From Engraulis encrasicolus (taxonomy: Eukaryota; Chordata; Actinopteri; Clupeiformes; Engraulidae), in assembly GCF_034702125.1 (NCBI RefSeq), contig NC_085876.1, positions 5,862,864 through 5,926,863 on the forward strand: a stretch of 64,000 nt of DNA, in the 5' to 3' direction. The notes below the pieces were generated by a model that had not been told where the DNA came from, made no database searches, and was given only the letters and a program-made list of their open reading frames with translations. Positions 37,271-48,931 of this stretch are shown piece after piece. Each line of letters starts with the position of its first letter. The first letter of the stretch is position 1. The position numbers and the translations under genes are program-made.

Positions 37271-37379
37271 AACTAACTAAATATCTTACTTACAAGCAGG
37301 TTATATTATGAGTTTATGTAAATGGAAAATTGCAACATTTCTAACTGATCAATCTATAGAACAGTGTGTAGGCCTAGGT

Positions 37380-38246
37380 AGTAGGTACCAGAGACGTTCT
37401 TAATGCAGAGACGGCCAACTCGACGTTCCTTCCTGTTTCACTTATGACGTCGGCCACGCCCCTTTAGGAGACCTGATAGGAGACTTTTATAATGGGCGCC
37501 TATGGGCGAATCTGACTTTTCCACGGATACGACCAATGCCTTAATTCATGGGCGGAGCGATGGATTTAAAAATTGTATATCTTGCGAGCCACATGCCTTC
37601 TTTACATTCTGAAAATTTAAATGACATCTCAGAATTATTTTTTCACAGAGAAAATCGACTTTGTTTGACGCGTGTCCCGTCTAGTGCGAGCCACTGCCAT
37701 GGAATGCCAAGAATGATTGACAAGCGGTGCAGAATATTTGCTTTGCGTGAAAACAGGAGCGGTTGATAAGGAGCCCTGCATTAATTGACGTTTATTTTTG
37801 TTTTGTTGTTTTGTTGTTACATCGTAGGCCCTAGTTCACGTCTACTTTGCACGTCTGTTGTGAAATGGGCTAGTAGCCTAATTTCGACAAATTATTAAAA
37901 GCTTGATGTTCATTTCTGCACGTTTCCGTTTCAGTGCTGTCCATAAGTAGCCTGTTTTCGCCGCTTCCCAGTCTGTCCACGGGTTTATAGCCTAAATCTA
38001 GTGAGACACAATACCATGACTGCAAATAAATGACAACAGTTGGATGGCAAATGCATACATTGGGCTACTGCTTTATCGACTTCATTCAATAGGCTACTCT
38101 TTGCAGCAGTCTGTCTTGCACGACACGTCAGCATCATCCAATCAACTGTTAAACGAAATGCAGGCTGCGCCAGGCAGGGCAAAAGTTAGCAGAGATGGCT
38201 GGTTAACTCGGACATTAGCCTATTAATTTCGCAAATATTGTATTAG
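37380..38246. other. Intergenic DNA with dispersed repeat fragments
   Basis: CGGCCACGCCCCTTTAGGAG near 37450 recurs near 39760 and, diverged, near 28787. No gene recognised. Confidence 0.35.
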
Positions 38247-38545
38247 TAGCCTAGTTCAGATACACCGCGCTCTTCCCTGTGGTGCGTCTCCAGTTGAATA
38301 AAGGTGAGAAAGTGGATCGCACTCGGGTTCTTCTTTTCTTCTTCTTCTTCTTTTTTTTTACATAGCAGCAAGAGTGTAGACAAACGTTTTGGCTGCTGCC
38401 TTCGTCAGTGTCTCCACTTCTGCTGCTATGTAAAAAATAAAAAGATGAAAAGAAGAACCAGAAGTGCGATCCACTTTCTCACCTTCTAAGTTATTCAACT
38501 GGAGACGCACCACACGGAACAACGCGGTGTATCTGAACTAGGCTA
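38247..38545. mobile_element. Foldback element with ~110 bp inverted arms
   Basis: The arms begin TAGCCTAGTTCAGATACACC and are inverted at the right end; they also share GGAGACGCACCAC and AGAAAGTGGATCGCAC. The central part contains GGCTGCTGCCTTCGTCAGTG. No coding capacity. Confidence 0.75.
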
Positions 38546-39844
38546 TACTACTTCTGCAACTGAGCCTCACCAGCAGCCTCCAATAGGCCTATGTCCTTCG
38601 AGACGCTAAGTTAACAGACGCAAGAGCCAAAACTTTCACCTTCAGCGCAGCAGAAAGAACAAAAATCCTGTACTATCCCGCAAATATTGGATTAAAAACC
38701 GTGAATCTTGACATGAGAAAATAGAGGATAGGCTCAACGATGCACTAACGAGATGCATGATACGAGTTTGATAGCTGTAGGTTCTCTCTCCAAATGTTCG
38801 AGTTTGGCACTGCATAGCCGCTCTCTGGATATTCTCGGTTTTTATCAGGCTATTGAGCGATTTTTAGACATGCATGTGCAGCGCAATGTTTTAGTCAAAA
38901 TTTGGTAGGCCTACAGTTCCGTGCACTTGGATCCTCTGAAGGCACGATATGAACGCACAAATGTGTCTAGAACAACATGCCATAGACGGGAATAATGACA
39001 GCTGAGGATTGTAGGTGAATATGGTTACATTACGCGCTGCTAGACATCATGGATTTAAATAACCTAATTGTCTGTTTAGGCTATCTGAAGCACGTCATGC
39101 TTCTGCATCAGCCTAGGCCTATATGTCGGCTCTGTCTCCAGTGCAGACTTCAGTGTGGTCCAGTTATGATCCTCTCCTTTCTAAGCACGATATGAACACA
39201 AAAAAACGTCCGTGTAGTTGTGTAGCACAATAGGCTATATTTCATACGAAGTCATGACCACGATTGCATGAACTTGATTACATTTAATTTAAAATTATAC
39301 ACGAGGTCATGTATAAACTCAAGCAGCACGTCTTTCATAGTGAATGTAGCCTAAATAATTTGGTTGGACATAGGTTACAATTAAAAAAAATTAAAAAAAA
39401 AAACCTAAGCCAGCCACACAAGTTTTAATCATTGTGCCGTCTTGTCATGTCGTTCAACCTTGCATGAATCAGGTGGCTCTGTCTGCAGGCACTTGATTTT
39501 GTTCACAGTGGCTGTATTTCTCACGTCTATGCCATCTAAAATATCAAACGCATTTTGATTTAGTGCAGAGACCACGGCAACATAAAGTTATCATATTAAG
39601 TTGCCCAGGGCGGTCGGTTTTGTAAAATAGTGCGTGATGCTGCTGTTAAACGTTGCCTGGCTGTTTCTCTGACCGGAGTTCTCCCGGCGCCAGCGTAGCA
39701 AATGAATTTAGGAAACGTGATTGGTTGATTCTGCGCTGGTGTTCGATGATTGACAGTTTGGCCACGCCTTTTTAGGAGACCAGAAGTACTTGGTTGGTGA
39801 AACATTCCATCCTATTGTTGACGTCACCAGCTTTTTAGAACAGA

Positions 39845-40286
39845 CAGAGCCATACAGAGGGTAGAGTTACGCAATTGGAGGACCAGGAATTAAATGGCAG
39901 CTCCGCCTTTCAGCGAGATAAGGGTGTTCCTAAAGCGGCTGTCTTTCCATAGACTCAACATAGAACCACCACATTAACAGCCAAAAATAAGGACTAACGA
40001 ACTATACTGCGGGGTAATCACCACAAATATGTAAACCAACAACTGTCTCGGTGGTGATAATCAGAAAAGTTTACCATCTGTGATGTTTATCTGAAGTTAT
40101 TACTATGAACAGCAAGTCTTGTCATATTCCCTGCATTGCATTTGCTATGTGCTACGCCCACTGCTAGGAACTAACATTCGCAACGCTGAGCAGTACTGAG
40201 AAGCTAAAACAGCTAATTTTGCTAAAGAGGAAGTCGGCCTAAGCACACGGCGGAGATTGCCCGACTCTACCCTCTGTATGGCTCTG
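39845..40286. mobile_element. hAT-like MITE (442 bp) with 8-bp target duplication
   Basis: A perfect 23-bp terminal inverted repeat (39845-39867 with 40264-40286, starting CAGAGCCATACAGAGGGT) is flanked by a perfect AGAACAGA duplication (39837-39844 and 40287-40294). Confidence 0.88.
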
Positions 40287-40908
40287 AGAACAGAGAATCT
40301 TTGGTAGGTACAGTAACAGACACCTTTAGAATGTTGATGATTGTTTGGGAGGGACTGTGAAAAATCCTAAATCAGGTTGTTATGGCGATGTTATGGCATC
40401 ACTTATGACATCATTTAGCTCCATGATTAAAGTAGAATGTAGTGGCCTGCAAATGTATTTCAGCTTGTGATAGCCTAGTGCAGTCAAATCACATTGTCTG
40501 CATTATTTTATTGATAAAATATTATTCTTTCTGTAACAGATGTCAGTGCTTTACAATAACAACATTTCTCACAGAAGATGAAGAAAGGTCAGTACTTGAA
40601 TTTAATTCATTCGATAGGTCTATATACCTGTATTTCATATTTAAATTTTCACAATGAACTCCTTTTTTTAATTAGATTTCAAAGGTCCAGTGTGTAATTT
40701 AAGTTATTTAGCCTATTTTCAAAACATGTGCTTTCCATTCACAAATGTGACATTTCCCTTAATATTTGTAATAGGCCTGTTTTATTTATACAAGTAGACC
40801 TAATAAACTAATATTCACTATTTGGACCAAATCCTACAATTATTTTTTCAGTCAAGTTTTGCTAAGGTTGCTAAGATGCTTGCTATGGCAATTACATTGG
40901 TTGCCTAC

Positions 40909-41158
40909 TGGGCAGCTGTGGCCTAGTGGTTAGAGAGTTGGTCTTTCAATCTAGGGGTTGCAGGTTCAAATCCCCCCTAACCTCTCCCTACATCTCCATC
41001 CATGACTGAAGTGCCCTTGAACAAGACACCTAACCCCACATTGCTCCAGAGACTGTAACCAATACCCTGAAAAAAAAATATAAAAATAACTAAGTCGCTT
41101 TGAATAAAATGAAAGCGTCAGCTAAGTGCAATGTACAGCAATGTAATGTAATGTAGTT
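40909..41158 (+). mobile_element. tRNA-derived SINE, family 2
   Basis: The A-box region (TGGCCTAGTGGTTAGAGAG) and B box (GGTTCAAATCC) are clear. A body contains AAGTGCCCTTGAACAAGACA and the tail is TAATG repeats. A second copy is at 51454-51653. Confidence 0.8.
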
Positions 41159-42031
41159 GCTTGGGCCACCCCTATTGGTTGTTACAGGTTGTCAGTACCT
41201 ATGTTTACGTGGACCTTTTTGATCATATTAAAATTGGAATAACTAGTTAATCGGATTGTACAAACACCCCAATCTGAACAAAATACATCCAATTAAGATT
41301 CTAATTAGGAAGTGATCATTGGAAGATGTCAGCAGTATTAGATTTTTAAAGTAAGTTTGACTGACTAGAATGTGTGCGACAGACTATTATGCAAACATTT
41401 TGTGATCATTTTTTAAACTCATACAGTATAAACAAAAAAATGAGTGCGTTGCCGTTTATATGGAATTCAGTATCCTGAATAGGAGGCTTAGATAAGGTCT
41501 TTATATAAGATAGATAGACTTTAGATAGATAGATAGACTTTTATTGTCCCCAAGGGGATATGTTCTCACCATATAAGTACAAAGTGCTATTTATAGGCCT
41601 ATCCCTTTTTACATTCTTGGCCGTTATAGAATTCTCCTCAAATGCATGTAGCCTGGATACCAGCAACAGTGTTCTATGGGAAGCCTTGCTAGCTGGGATA
41701 AGGTGTTTTCCATGCGCCAATATCCCGGTTTCTTTCTGAATACTCCACCTAGCATATCCCAATTTCTCAAATCCTAAATAAGAGCTTAACTTGGATACTG
41801 AAGTCGGGAAAAGGTGTTTATACTGTATGCTCAAACATAACTTTGGGATACTTCAATATCCCAATCATACTCGGAATGATAAACTGCAAACAAACGTATT
41901 AATGTATGAAAAGTGGTAAATATTCATGGTAAAGATAATGGGCAGCTTAAACTTGGGAAATACTACTAAAAATGTCTATAAAAATGAATTGAAAGTTGAA
42001 TTTTAAAGAAATGTGCTTGTTGTTTTTGTAG

Positions 42032-45000
42032 ACTCTGAAGGCCCCCCTGGGCCTGACCCTGACCCATCAGGACCCTCTGAAGGTCCCCCTGGGCCTGACC
42101 CTAGCTCATCAGGACCCTCTGAAGGTCATCCTGGGCCTGACCCTAGCTCATCAGGATCCTCTGAAGGTCATCCTGGGCCTGACCCTAGCTCATCAGGACC
42201 CTCTGAAGGTCCCCCTGGGCCTGACCCTAGCTCATCAGGATCCTCTGAAGGTCCCCCTGGGCCTGACCCTAGCTCATCAGGATCCTCTGAAGGTCCCCCT
42301 GGGCCTGACCCTAGCTCATCAGGATCCTCTGAAGGTCATCCTGGGCCTGACCCTAGCTCATCAGGATCCTCTGAAGGTCATCCTGGGCCTGACCCTAGCT
42401 CATCAGGATCCTCTGATGGCTCAAGGCCAGGGCCTGCTCCAGGCCTGTCTCAGGAGGAGCCCTCTTTCGCTGATCTACAGGAATATATCCTAAACCTCTC
42501 TGACAAGTAAGGTTTTTTTTCATCATGAAGATACGGCACATTCCATATTACTGTGTAATTACTTCAGAAAATACATGAATGTTATTCTGGAAAATGGAAG
42601 GATCTAGCTGATTATTTTTTTGGTGACGATCTGAGCTGTCTTGGCCATGGCTGTAACTACCATTGAGGACACAGAGGTCATGTCCTCAGTATTTTTTCAT
42701 TCATGTTAAATGTATCTATTGATGAAAACCGATATATGATCAACAGTGATGAATTCAGTCTATATACGCCACCCCATTTATCCTCAAGGTGATTAATGAA
42801 AACAAACTTAAGAGATTGACTGAAGTGTTTGAAGCATTCTAAATGTACAGTATGCAGTTCAGCACGCAGTATTTGACCTCGGTATTTGAAAATGTCTGTT
42901 TATGGCCCTGACCTTGGCGGAGGTGAAGGCGAGGCGAAGATCATATTAAAAGGTTGACATAACATTAAAGTTATTTTTAAAAGGTTTTTACAAAAGATAA
43001 TGTTAATACAGTAATGTCTTGTCTTTTTCTGCAGAGAGTGGATGGCATGGCAGCCATCTCACTCAGCTGATGCACCTATGGTGGCAGAATATACAAGTGA
43101 ATGCCATGACCTGACCTGTATGGCAAGGACACTGGAGAGACTCCTTTCCAGAGACAATATCAACAACATTGCCAGGGGCCTTGTGGATCAAATTCAGGCT
43201 GTTCGGCAGGAGAGAAGCCCAAGTGCCACAACTGTGGATGGAAGACGTACCCCTAGGTCTGACAGTTCAAAGACACTGAGTGCCACTCAGGAAGTGTGCT
43301 CTCTCACCGAGCAGGCCATCAAGGGAATGCTACTGCCCTACCTTCTCCAGCTGGTGGAATGGAATTTTCGAGATGTTGCTACGACTGGAATCTCCGTCTC
43401 CGGGATCGGAAGCACACCAGCCAACCATTCTGCAGAGAAATCACTGCTTGGACTGGATAAGCCTGACTGCAGTTGTCAGGTAGCCAAGCATCCTGGGGAC
43501 ACCAATGACAATGGCTGTCTGGTCACATCACTGTTGCTGCGTCTGCTGACCAAGATGCAAGATCAGCAGACCGGACCTGAGAATGCTAAAATGAAAACTC
43601 AGAAGCTACCGGAACAACTCTTGCGTGAGTTCACCAATGCGTCAGGCACCCTGGACTTCAAGGAGTATCAGAATAACATCAAACTGCAGACACTCTACCA
43701 CACCCTGAACACACTCCTGCTGAAGAACTTTGGACCCAAGGCTATCCTGCAGAAACCAGCCGATGCTAAGGACGCTTCATTTGATGACCTATTGATGTCA
43801 GCATTAACCAAAGAGCTGCTGAGCCAATGTGATGCGGAAGTTACAGCGATTCCATCTGAAATCACCCCAAGAAGACCTGGGAGGGAGATTTTCCTCAAGC
43901 TAAAAAGTGCTCATGGAAACCTGCAAAAATCTGTGGCACAGCAGCCATCTCACTACGCCGATGCACCTGCCCAGTGCCCTATGGCGGCAGAATATACAAG
44001 TGAATCCCATGACCTGACCTGTATGGCAAGGACACTGGAGAGACTCCTTTCCAGAGACAATATCAACAACATTGCCAAGGGCCTTGTGGATCAAATTCAG
44101 GCAGTTCAGCAGGAGAGAAGTCCAATCCCCATTACTTCTGTGGATGGAAGAGGTACCCCTGGGTCTGAGAGTCCAAAGACGGCTCCCCAGAAGACACAGA
44201 GTGCCACTCAGGAAGTGTGCTCTTTCATCGAGCAGGCCATCAAGGAAATGCTGCTGCCCTACCTTCTCCCGCTGGTGGAATGGAATGTTCGAGATGTTGC
44301 TACGACTGGAATCTTTGTCTCCGGGATCGGAAGCACACCAGCCAACCATTCTGCAGAGAAATCACTGCTTGGACTGGATAAGCCTGACTGCAGTTGTCAG
44401 GTAGCCAAGCATCCTGGGGTCACCAATGACAATGGCTGTCTGGTCACATCACTGTTGCTGCGTCTGCTGACCAAGATGCAAGATCAGCAGACCGGGCCTG
44501 AGAATGCTAAAACGGAAACAAGGAAGCTACTGGAACAACTCTTGCGTGAGTTCACCAACGCGTCAGGCAATCTGGACTTCAAGGAGTATCAGAATAACAT
44601 CAAACTGCAGACACTCTACCACACCCTGAACACACTCCTGCTGAAGAACTTTGGACCCAAGGCTATCCTGCAGAAACCAGCCGATGCTAAGGATTCTTCA
44701 TTTGATGACCTATTAATGTCAGCATTAACCAAAGAGCTGCTGAGCCAATGTGATGCGGAAGTTACAGTGATTCCATCTGAAATCACCCCAAGAAGACCTG
44801 GGAGGGAGATTTTCCTCAAGCTAAAAAGTGCTCTTGGAAACCTAAAAAAATCTGTGGCACAGCAGCCATCTCACTCCGCCGATGCACCTACCCAGTACCC
44901 TATGGCCGCAGAATATACAAGTGAATCCCGTGACCTGACCTGTATGGCAAGGACACTGGAGAGACTCCTATGCAGAGACAATATCAACAACATTGCCAAG

Positions 45001-45822
45001 GACCTTGTGCATCAAATTCAGGCTGTTCAGGAGGAGAGAAGCCCAACCCCCACTACTGTGGATGGAAGAGGTACCCCTGGGTCAGAGAGTCCAAAGGCGG
45101 CTCCCCAGAAGGCATCGAGTGCCACTCAGGAAGTGTGCTCTTTCACTGAGCAGGCCATCAAGGGAATGCTGCAGCCCTACCTTCCCTCACTGGTGGAATG
45201 GAATGCTAATCGAGATGTTGCTACGTCCAGAATCTCCGTCTCCGAGATTAAGGATTCTTCATTTGATGATCTCTTGATGTCAGCATTGACCAAAGAGCTG
45301 CTGAGCCAATGTGATGCGGAAGTGACAGCCATTCCATCAGCCCCAGGTGCTCCATCAGCCCCTGGTGTCCCACCCTCACCTGAGCCTCAGGCAGGGAGTA
45401 CAGGCAGCAAGACACGCAGGAGGTGGTTCAGCTTCAAGGTTAATGAACATTATAAGTTACTCATTCATTTATTCATTGACAAGTAACTCTGTCAATATTG
45501 TTTTTAATGGCAGCAGTTACCAGGCATACTAATCGTGTGTGTTTTCCTTCTCCAGATCCTAAAGAGACACAGCAAGAACAGAGTGGCTCCCTCTGCTGTC
45601 ATTCCTCCTGACACAAGTAGGTGTCATCTAATATTTTACCATTTTGTTTTTCATGTTGGTGCCTGTATTGTTGATGCCCTTGATTGATGTACTGATGTTT
45701 GCCCTTCTTCAACAGAGAAGAGCAATAACGCTGATGCAGCTGTGCTTGTCCAGAAGCCTCGTCAGCGCTCAATGTTCATCGGATGGTTCACGAGCTGCTT
45801 CAAATGCTCAGAGGAATCCTGA
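42032..45822 (+). CDS. Unrecognised gene with two kinds of internal repeat (3' part, 4 exons)
   Basis: Exons 42032-42506, 43035-45438, 45556-45616 and 45716-45822, all with GT/AG borders and matching phases, end in a stop at 45820-45822. Exon 1 encodes nine 14-residue copies of SEGPPGPDPSSSGP-type sequence. The 2404-nt exon encodes three helical repeats (43051-43941, 43942-44862, 44863-~45340). Shared blocks include YTSESHDLTCMARTLERLL, DNINNIAKGLVDQIQAV, LDFKEYQNNIKLQTLYHTL and SALTKELLSQCDAEVT. The third copy lacks its middle. The tail is basic and then aromatic/Cys-rich (RRRWFSFK, FIGWFTSCFKCSEES). Exon 1 needs a preceding exon ending in one codon base. A 13-nt candidate with AG/GT borders and an ATG is at 40575-40587, but that is weak. 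I do not recognise the family; no membrane segment or signal peptide is seen in this part. Confidence 0.8.
42034..42411 (+). repeat. Coding 42-bp minisatellite (9 copies)
   Basis: Each unit encodes SEG(P/H)PGPDPSSSG(P/S). A degenerate tenth unit follows (SDGSRPGPAPG). Copies differ mainly at His/Pro and Pro/Ser positions, so copy number is likely variable among individuals. Confidence 0.92.
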
Positions 45823-45830
45823 ATCCTGAA

Positions 45831-45833
<3 letters not shown>

Positions 45834-45905
<72 letters not shown>
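45834..45905. repeat. (CA)n microsatellite in the 3' UTR of the repeat gene
   Basis: It starts 12 bp after the stop codon at 45822. AATAAA at 45908-45913 follows directly and could be the poly(A) signal. Confidence 0.9.
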
Positions 45906-45909
<4 letters not shown>

Positions 45910-46726
45910 TAAAGGTATAGAACTCGTCGCTGTGGCAGTACCCTCAAGGGGGGTACCATTGTGTCGCTTGGGTGGTACCTCAAACAAAGAGGTGCATTCA
46001 ATTTCTTGCTACGGCGACCGATGTTGCAAAGTACGCAGTGCATTGCTGTCTGCATGCGGATGTGGACATTGAAAGAAATCAAATGTATACAAGGATTTGT
46101 TGGATCAACCTAAGAAATTTGTGCAAATTATTTCCAGGAGATTTAATCATGTACGTTTAACGTCAAGCACATTTGTTAATTCAATATGAAGAGCTCTTTT
46201 CCAAAATTAGATATATCCATTTTATAGAATGTTGGGAAATTGACATTTTTGTGTTGGGCATTCCATTGAAATGCATTGCAAAACTCATTTTTAAAGAGGT
46301 TTAAAAGTATGTTCTCAAAACATTTGAATGGCAACAATTCACATATGGATGATAGGACTTCTTAACAGTCAACTCCAACATTAAAATGCAAAAAGTCAAA
46401 AATGGTGGATATAGCGTTTTGGAAAAGAGCTCTTCATATGATTACCTTTCTTTCATTTAACTTGTTTGGGATGATCTAAGGTTTGTCTGTACACACAATG
46501 TCACACCAAAAGTGATGAAATGGTGAAGGACTGAAATACTTGTGATTCTCTGGCCGGCAACAAGCAGCCCCATCCCAATCAATCTGTGAATCAGAACCTG
46601 GCCTCAACATCGGTCGATGTTACAACAAATTGAATCAACCTCTTTTTTGGGATACCACCCAAGCAATGCAATGGTACCCCGCTTGAGGGTACTGCCACAG
46701 CGACGAGTTCTGTACCTTTATTTCTG
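45904..46726. mobile_element. Foldback element bounded by CA repeats
   Basis: The outer arms 45904-46026 and 46604-46726 are imperfect inverted copies (AGAAATAAAGGTA, GAACTCGTCGCTGTGGCAGT). The inner arms 46184-46206 and 46417-46439 are a perfect 23-bp pair containing GAAGAGCTCTTTTCC. Long CA runs abut both outer edges. Confidence 0.7.
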
Positions 46727-46731
46727 AGTGT

Positions 46732-46734
<3 letters not shown>

Positions 46735-46808
<74 letters not shown>
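46735..46808. repeat. (CA)n microsatellite
   Basis: About 37 CA units at the right edge of the foldback element. Confidence 0.95.
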
Positions 46809-46813
<5 letters not shown>

Positions 46814-47089
46814 ACAATAAAAAAATAAAAATAAAAATAAAAAAATCAACCCATAAATATCAATAAAACCAATAAAACACACATTGATTGTCTTGTGCCT
46901 TTGAAGCAAAACAATTCAGATTTCATACTGAGACAGATGATGAAAAAAAAACCAATATTCTCTGTTAAGTTAGTGAATTTTTAAATGGCACTCAAGTTTC
47001 TTAGTTTGCTTTTGAAAATTGTATCGAATATTTGAAATATATTTCATGCCTTAGGCCAGGGCACTTATGCATTATGGACCGACGACTAC

Positions 47090-47278
47090 CGTATTGCCTC
47101 TTTTCCGCTGTCAGTTTTCTGAAAGGCCTACAGCTCGACACAGCGGGACTCGGCCACCACGATTTGCTTTTCGATTGGGCACGACACAGCTCAATCGAAG
47201 AGCAAAAAGTGGCGGCTGAGTAGGGCTGTGTTGAGCTGTAGCCCGACCAGAAAACGGGAAGTGGAAAAGAGGCATACG
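47090..47278. mobile_element. Short foldback MITE (189 bp)
   Basis: CGTATTGCCTCTTTTCCGCT at the left pairs with AGTGGAAAAGAGGCATACG at the right. Inner parts (CTACAGCTCGACACAGC / GCTGTGTTGAGCTGTAG) are also inverted. Confidence 0.65.
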
Positions 47279-47699
47279 CAAGCCCTCTAAGGCCCTGTTG
47301 ACGTACAACCCCTGAATCAGTCGACTAGGGGTGAAAATAATAATCGAAATGTATCGATGCATCGATGTATCAGCCAGTGATTTAATCAAATCGAATCATA
47401 TCAGGGGGCATTCTTACATATAGAAAAGAATTGAATCGCTGGCCCCTGTCCAATGCCCTAGCTTCATATCATAATAGTAGTGGAGTGTCTTTAAACGGTA
47501 GAGTATTACGCAGCCACCACACCTGGCAGAAGTTGAGTCCTGCTCCCTCTGTGGGGTGGCTAGCATTGAAGTCGCTCCCCTCAGATGTCTTCCATTGGGG
47601 CAGAGCTGCACGGCAAGGACCTGTTAACATCATTGTGTTTTCAGTGGGGCTTGATAGTAGAACCAGCTCCCTTCCTCTCTGCCCGCCTGGCTTTGCCAA

Positions 47700-48170
47700 C
47701 GATCACTCCGCTTCAGCCACAGCCACCTGGATGAGTGATTAATCAGCATTTCGCCAACCATACAACCTGTTTGGCATGTCCCTAACTGCCATGATAGGTC
47801 ATCCATGTAGGCATTAAATAAGGCTGGAGATCAAATTCCCCCCTGCCGTACCCCATTATTAACATGAAAAGGTGTTTTAAAAGTTTATTGAACAATTTAA
47901 AATGATTAATGCGGTCAAACGCCTTGGAGCATAGTAGAGCCCTGACTTCTATATGCCTCAACAACCTCTTTCAGTGCATAGATACATTGGTCGGTGCTAT
48001 GTTTGGGCTTAAAGCCAAACTGATTATCAGTGGTGGAAACTTATTTGTCAAGAATTAAACTTTCAAAACTTTTGAGATAATGCTGGCAAGGGCTATTGGT
48101 CTATAATTATCAATACTACCAACCTTACCAGCCTTGTCCTTGACTTACCAGCCTTACCAGCCAGTCATTA
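47700..48170 (-). pseudogene. Decayed LINE reverse transcriptase fragment
   Basis: The minus strand reads DNQFGFKPKHSTDQCIYALK, then, in another frame, SKAFDRINHFKLFNKLL, then a shifted AYMDDL-like stretch. The order is that of a non-LTR reverse transcriptase, but frames change at least twice and parts are deleted. Not functional. Confidence 0.65.
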
Positions 48171-48247
48171 TCATGGCAACAGAATTACCCACATTTATAC
48201 GATGGCTCATTACATTCACTCAATAATAAACATTTCACCAGGTTATC

Positions 48248-48931
48248 TCATAATTATGAGATAATTATCTCAAAATTAAGAGATAATATGTTTAATAATA
48301 TTGTGTAGTTAGTTTAGTTAGTTTCTGATTGTATGTTAGCTTAGTAAGAATAACTCTGCTTGGATGCGCAACCATATTGTGAACATCCAAACAGTTTGAC
48401 AAGTTGTATTGGTTAATAAAATCATTGATTATGAGTATGAGCTCACTGGCTGTAATTCGGACTCTAATAACCATCCATAAACAAACCAATTTAGCTAACA
48501 TACAGTCAGAAACTAACAAACAACAACATATGCCATAACAGAAAATATGAAGAGAATGTTTTTAAAGAAAATGAAGCCATTTCAAGCCATCTAGCTTACC
48601 GTGTTGTTCTTTTGATTCATATCATATATTGTTTGCTGCCTCCAAGTGATAAGTGGTCCTCCAGTGGTGCTAGGATGACATCCATACCACCGCTTGGACA
48701 CTACAGAAAATCTCGCGCTCTAGCAGCACGGATTGCCAACTAAAATCCACCAATTGCCCGATGTGGGTTTTGCTGTCACAGTTCACTTAACGCTACCACA
48801 GGTGGCATGTCGACCAAAGCCACCAGTGCTCCACTGACCAACCTACATGCTATATCTAGTAAAGAAAGTGGTATGATATGCCATAAGTCAATGCAGATAT
48901 CATTAGGTTCTCATAATTATGAGATAATTAT
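48248..48931. repeat. AT-rich repeat pair and inner hairpin
   Basis: TCATAATTATGAGATAATTA occurs at about 48248 and 48911. Inside, TTTCTGATTGTATGTTAGCT (48319 on) is inverted near 48492-48511. Possibly one ~0.7 kb MITE; no target duplication identified. Confidence 0.4.

Noticed and set aside
40575..40587. 13-nt micro-exon preceding the repeat gene
   Set aside because: Borders and phase fit, but such short matches occur by chance; mentioned only as a weak candidate, not annotated.
40909..40980. Candidate tRNA gene
   Set aside because: A and B boxes are present, but no proper acceptor stem forms and a SINE body with TAATG tail follows; a second copy is at 51454.
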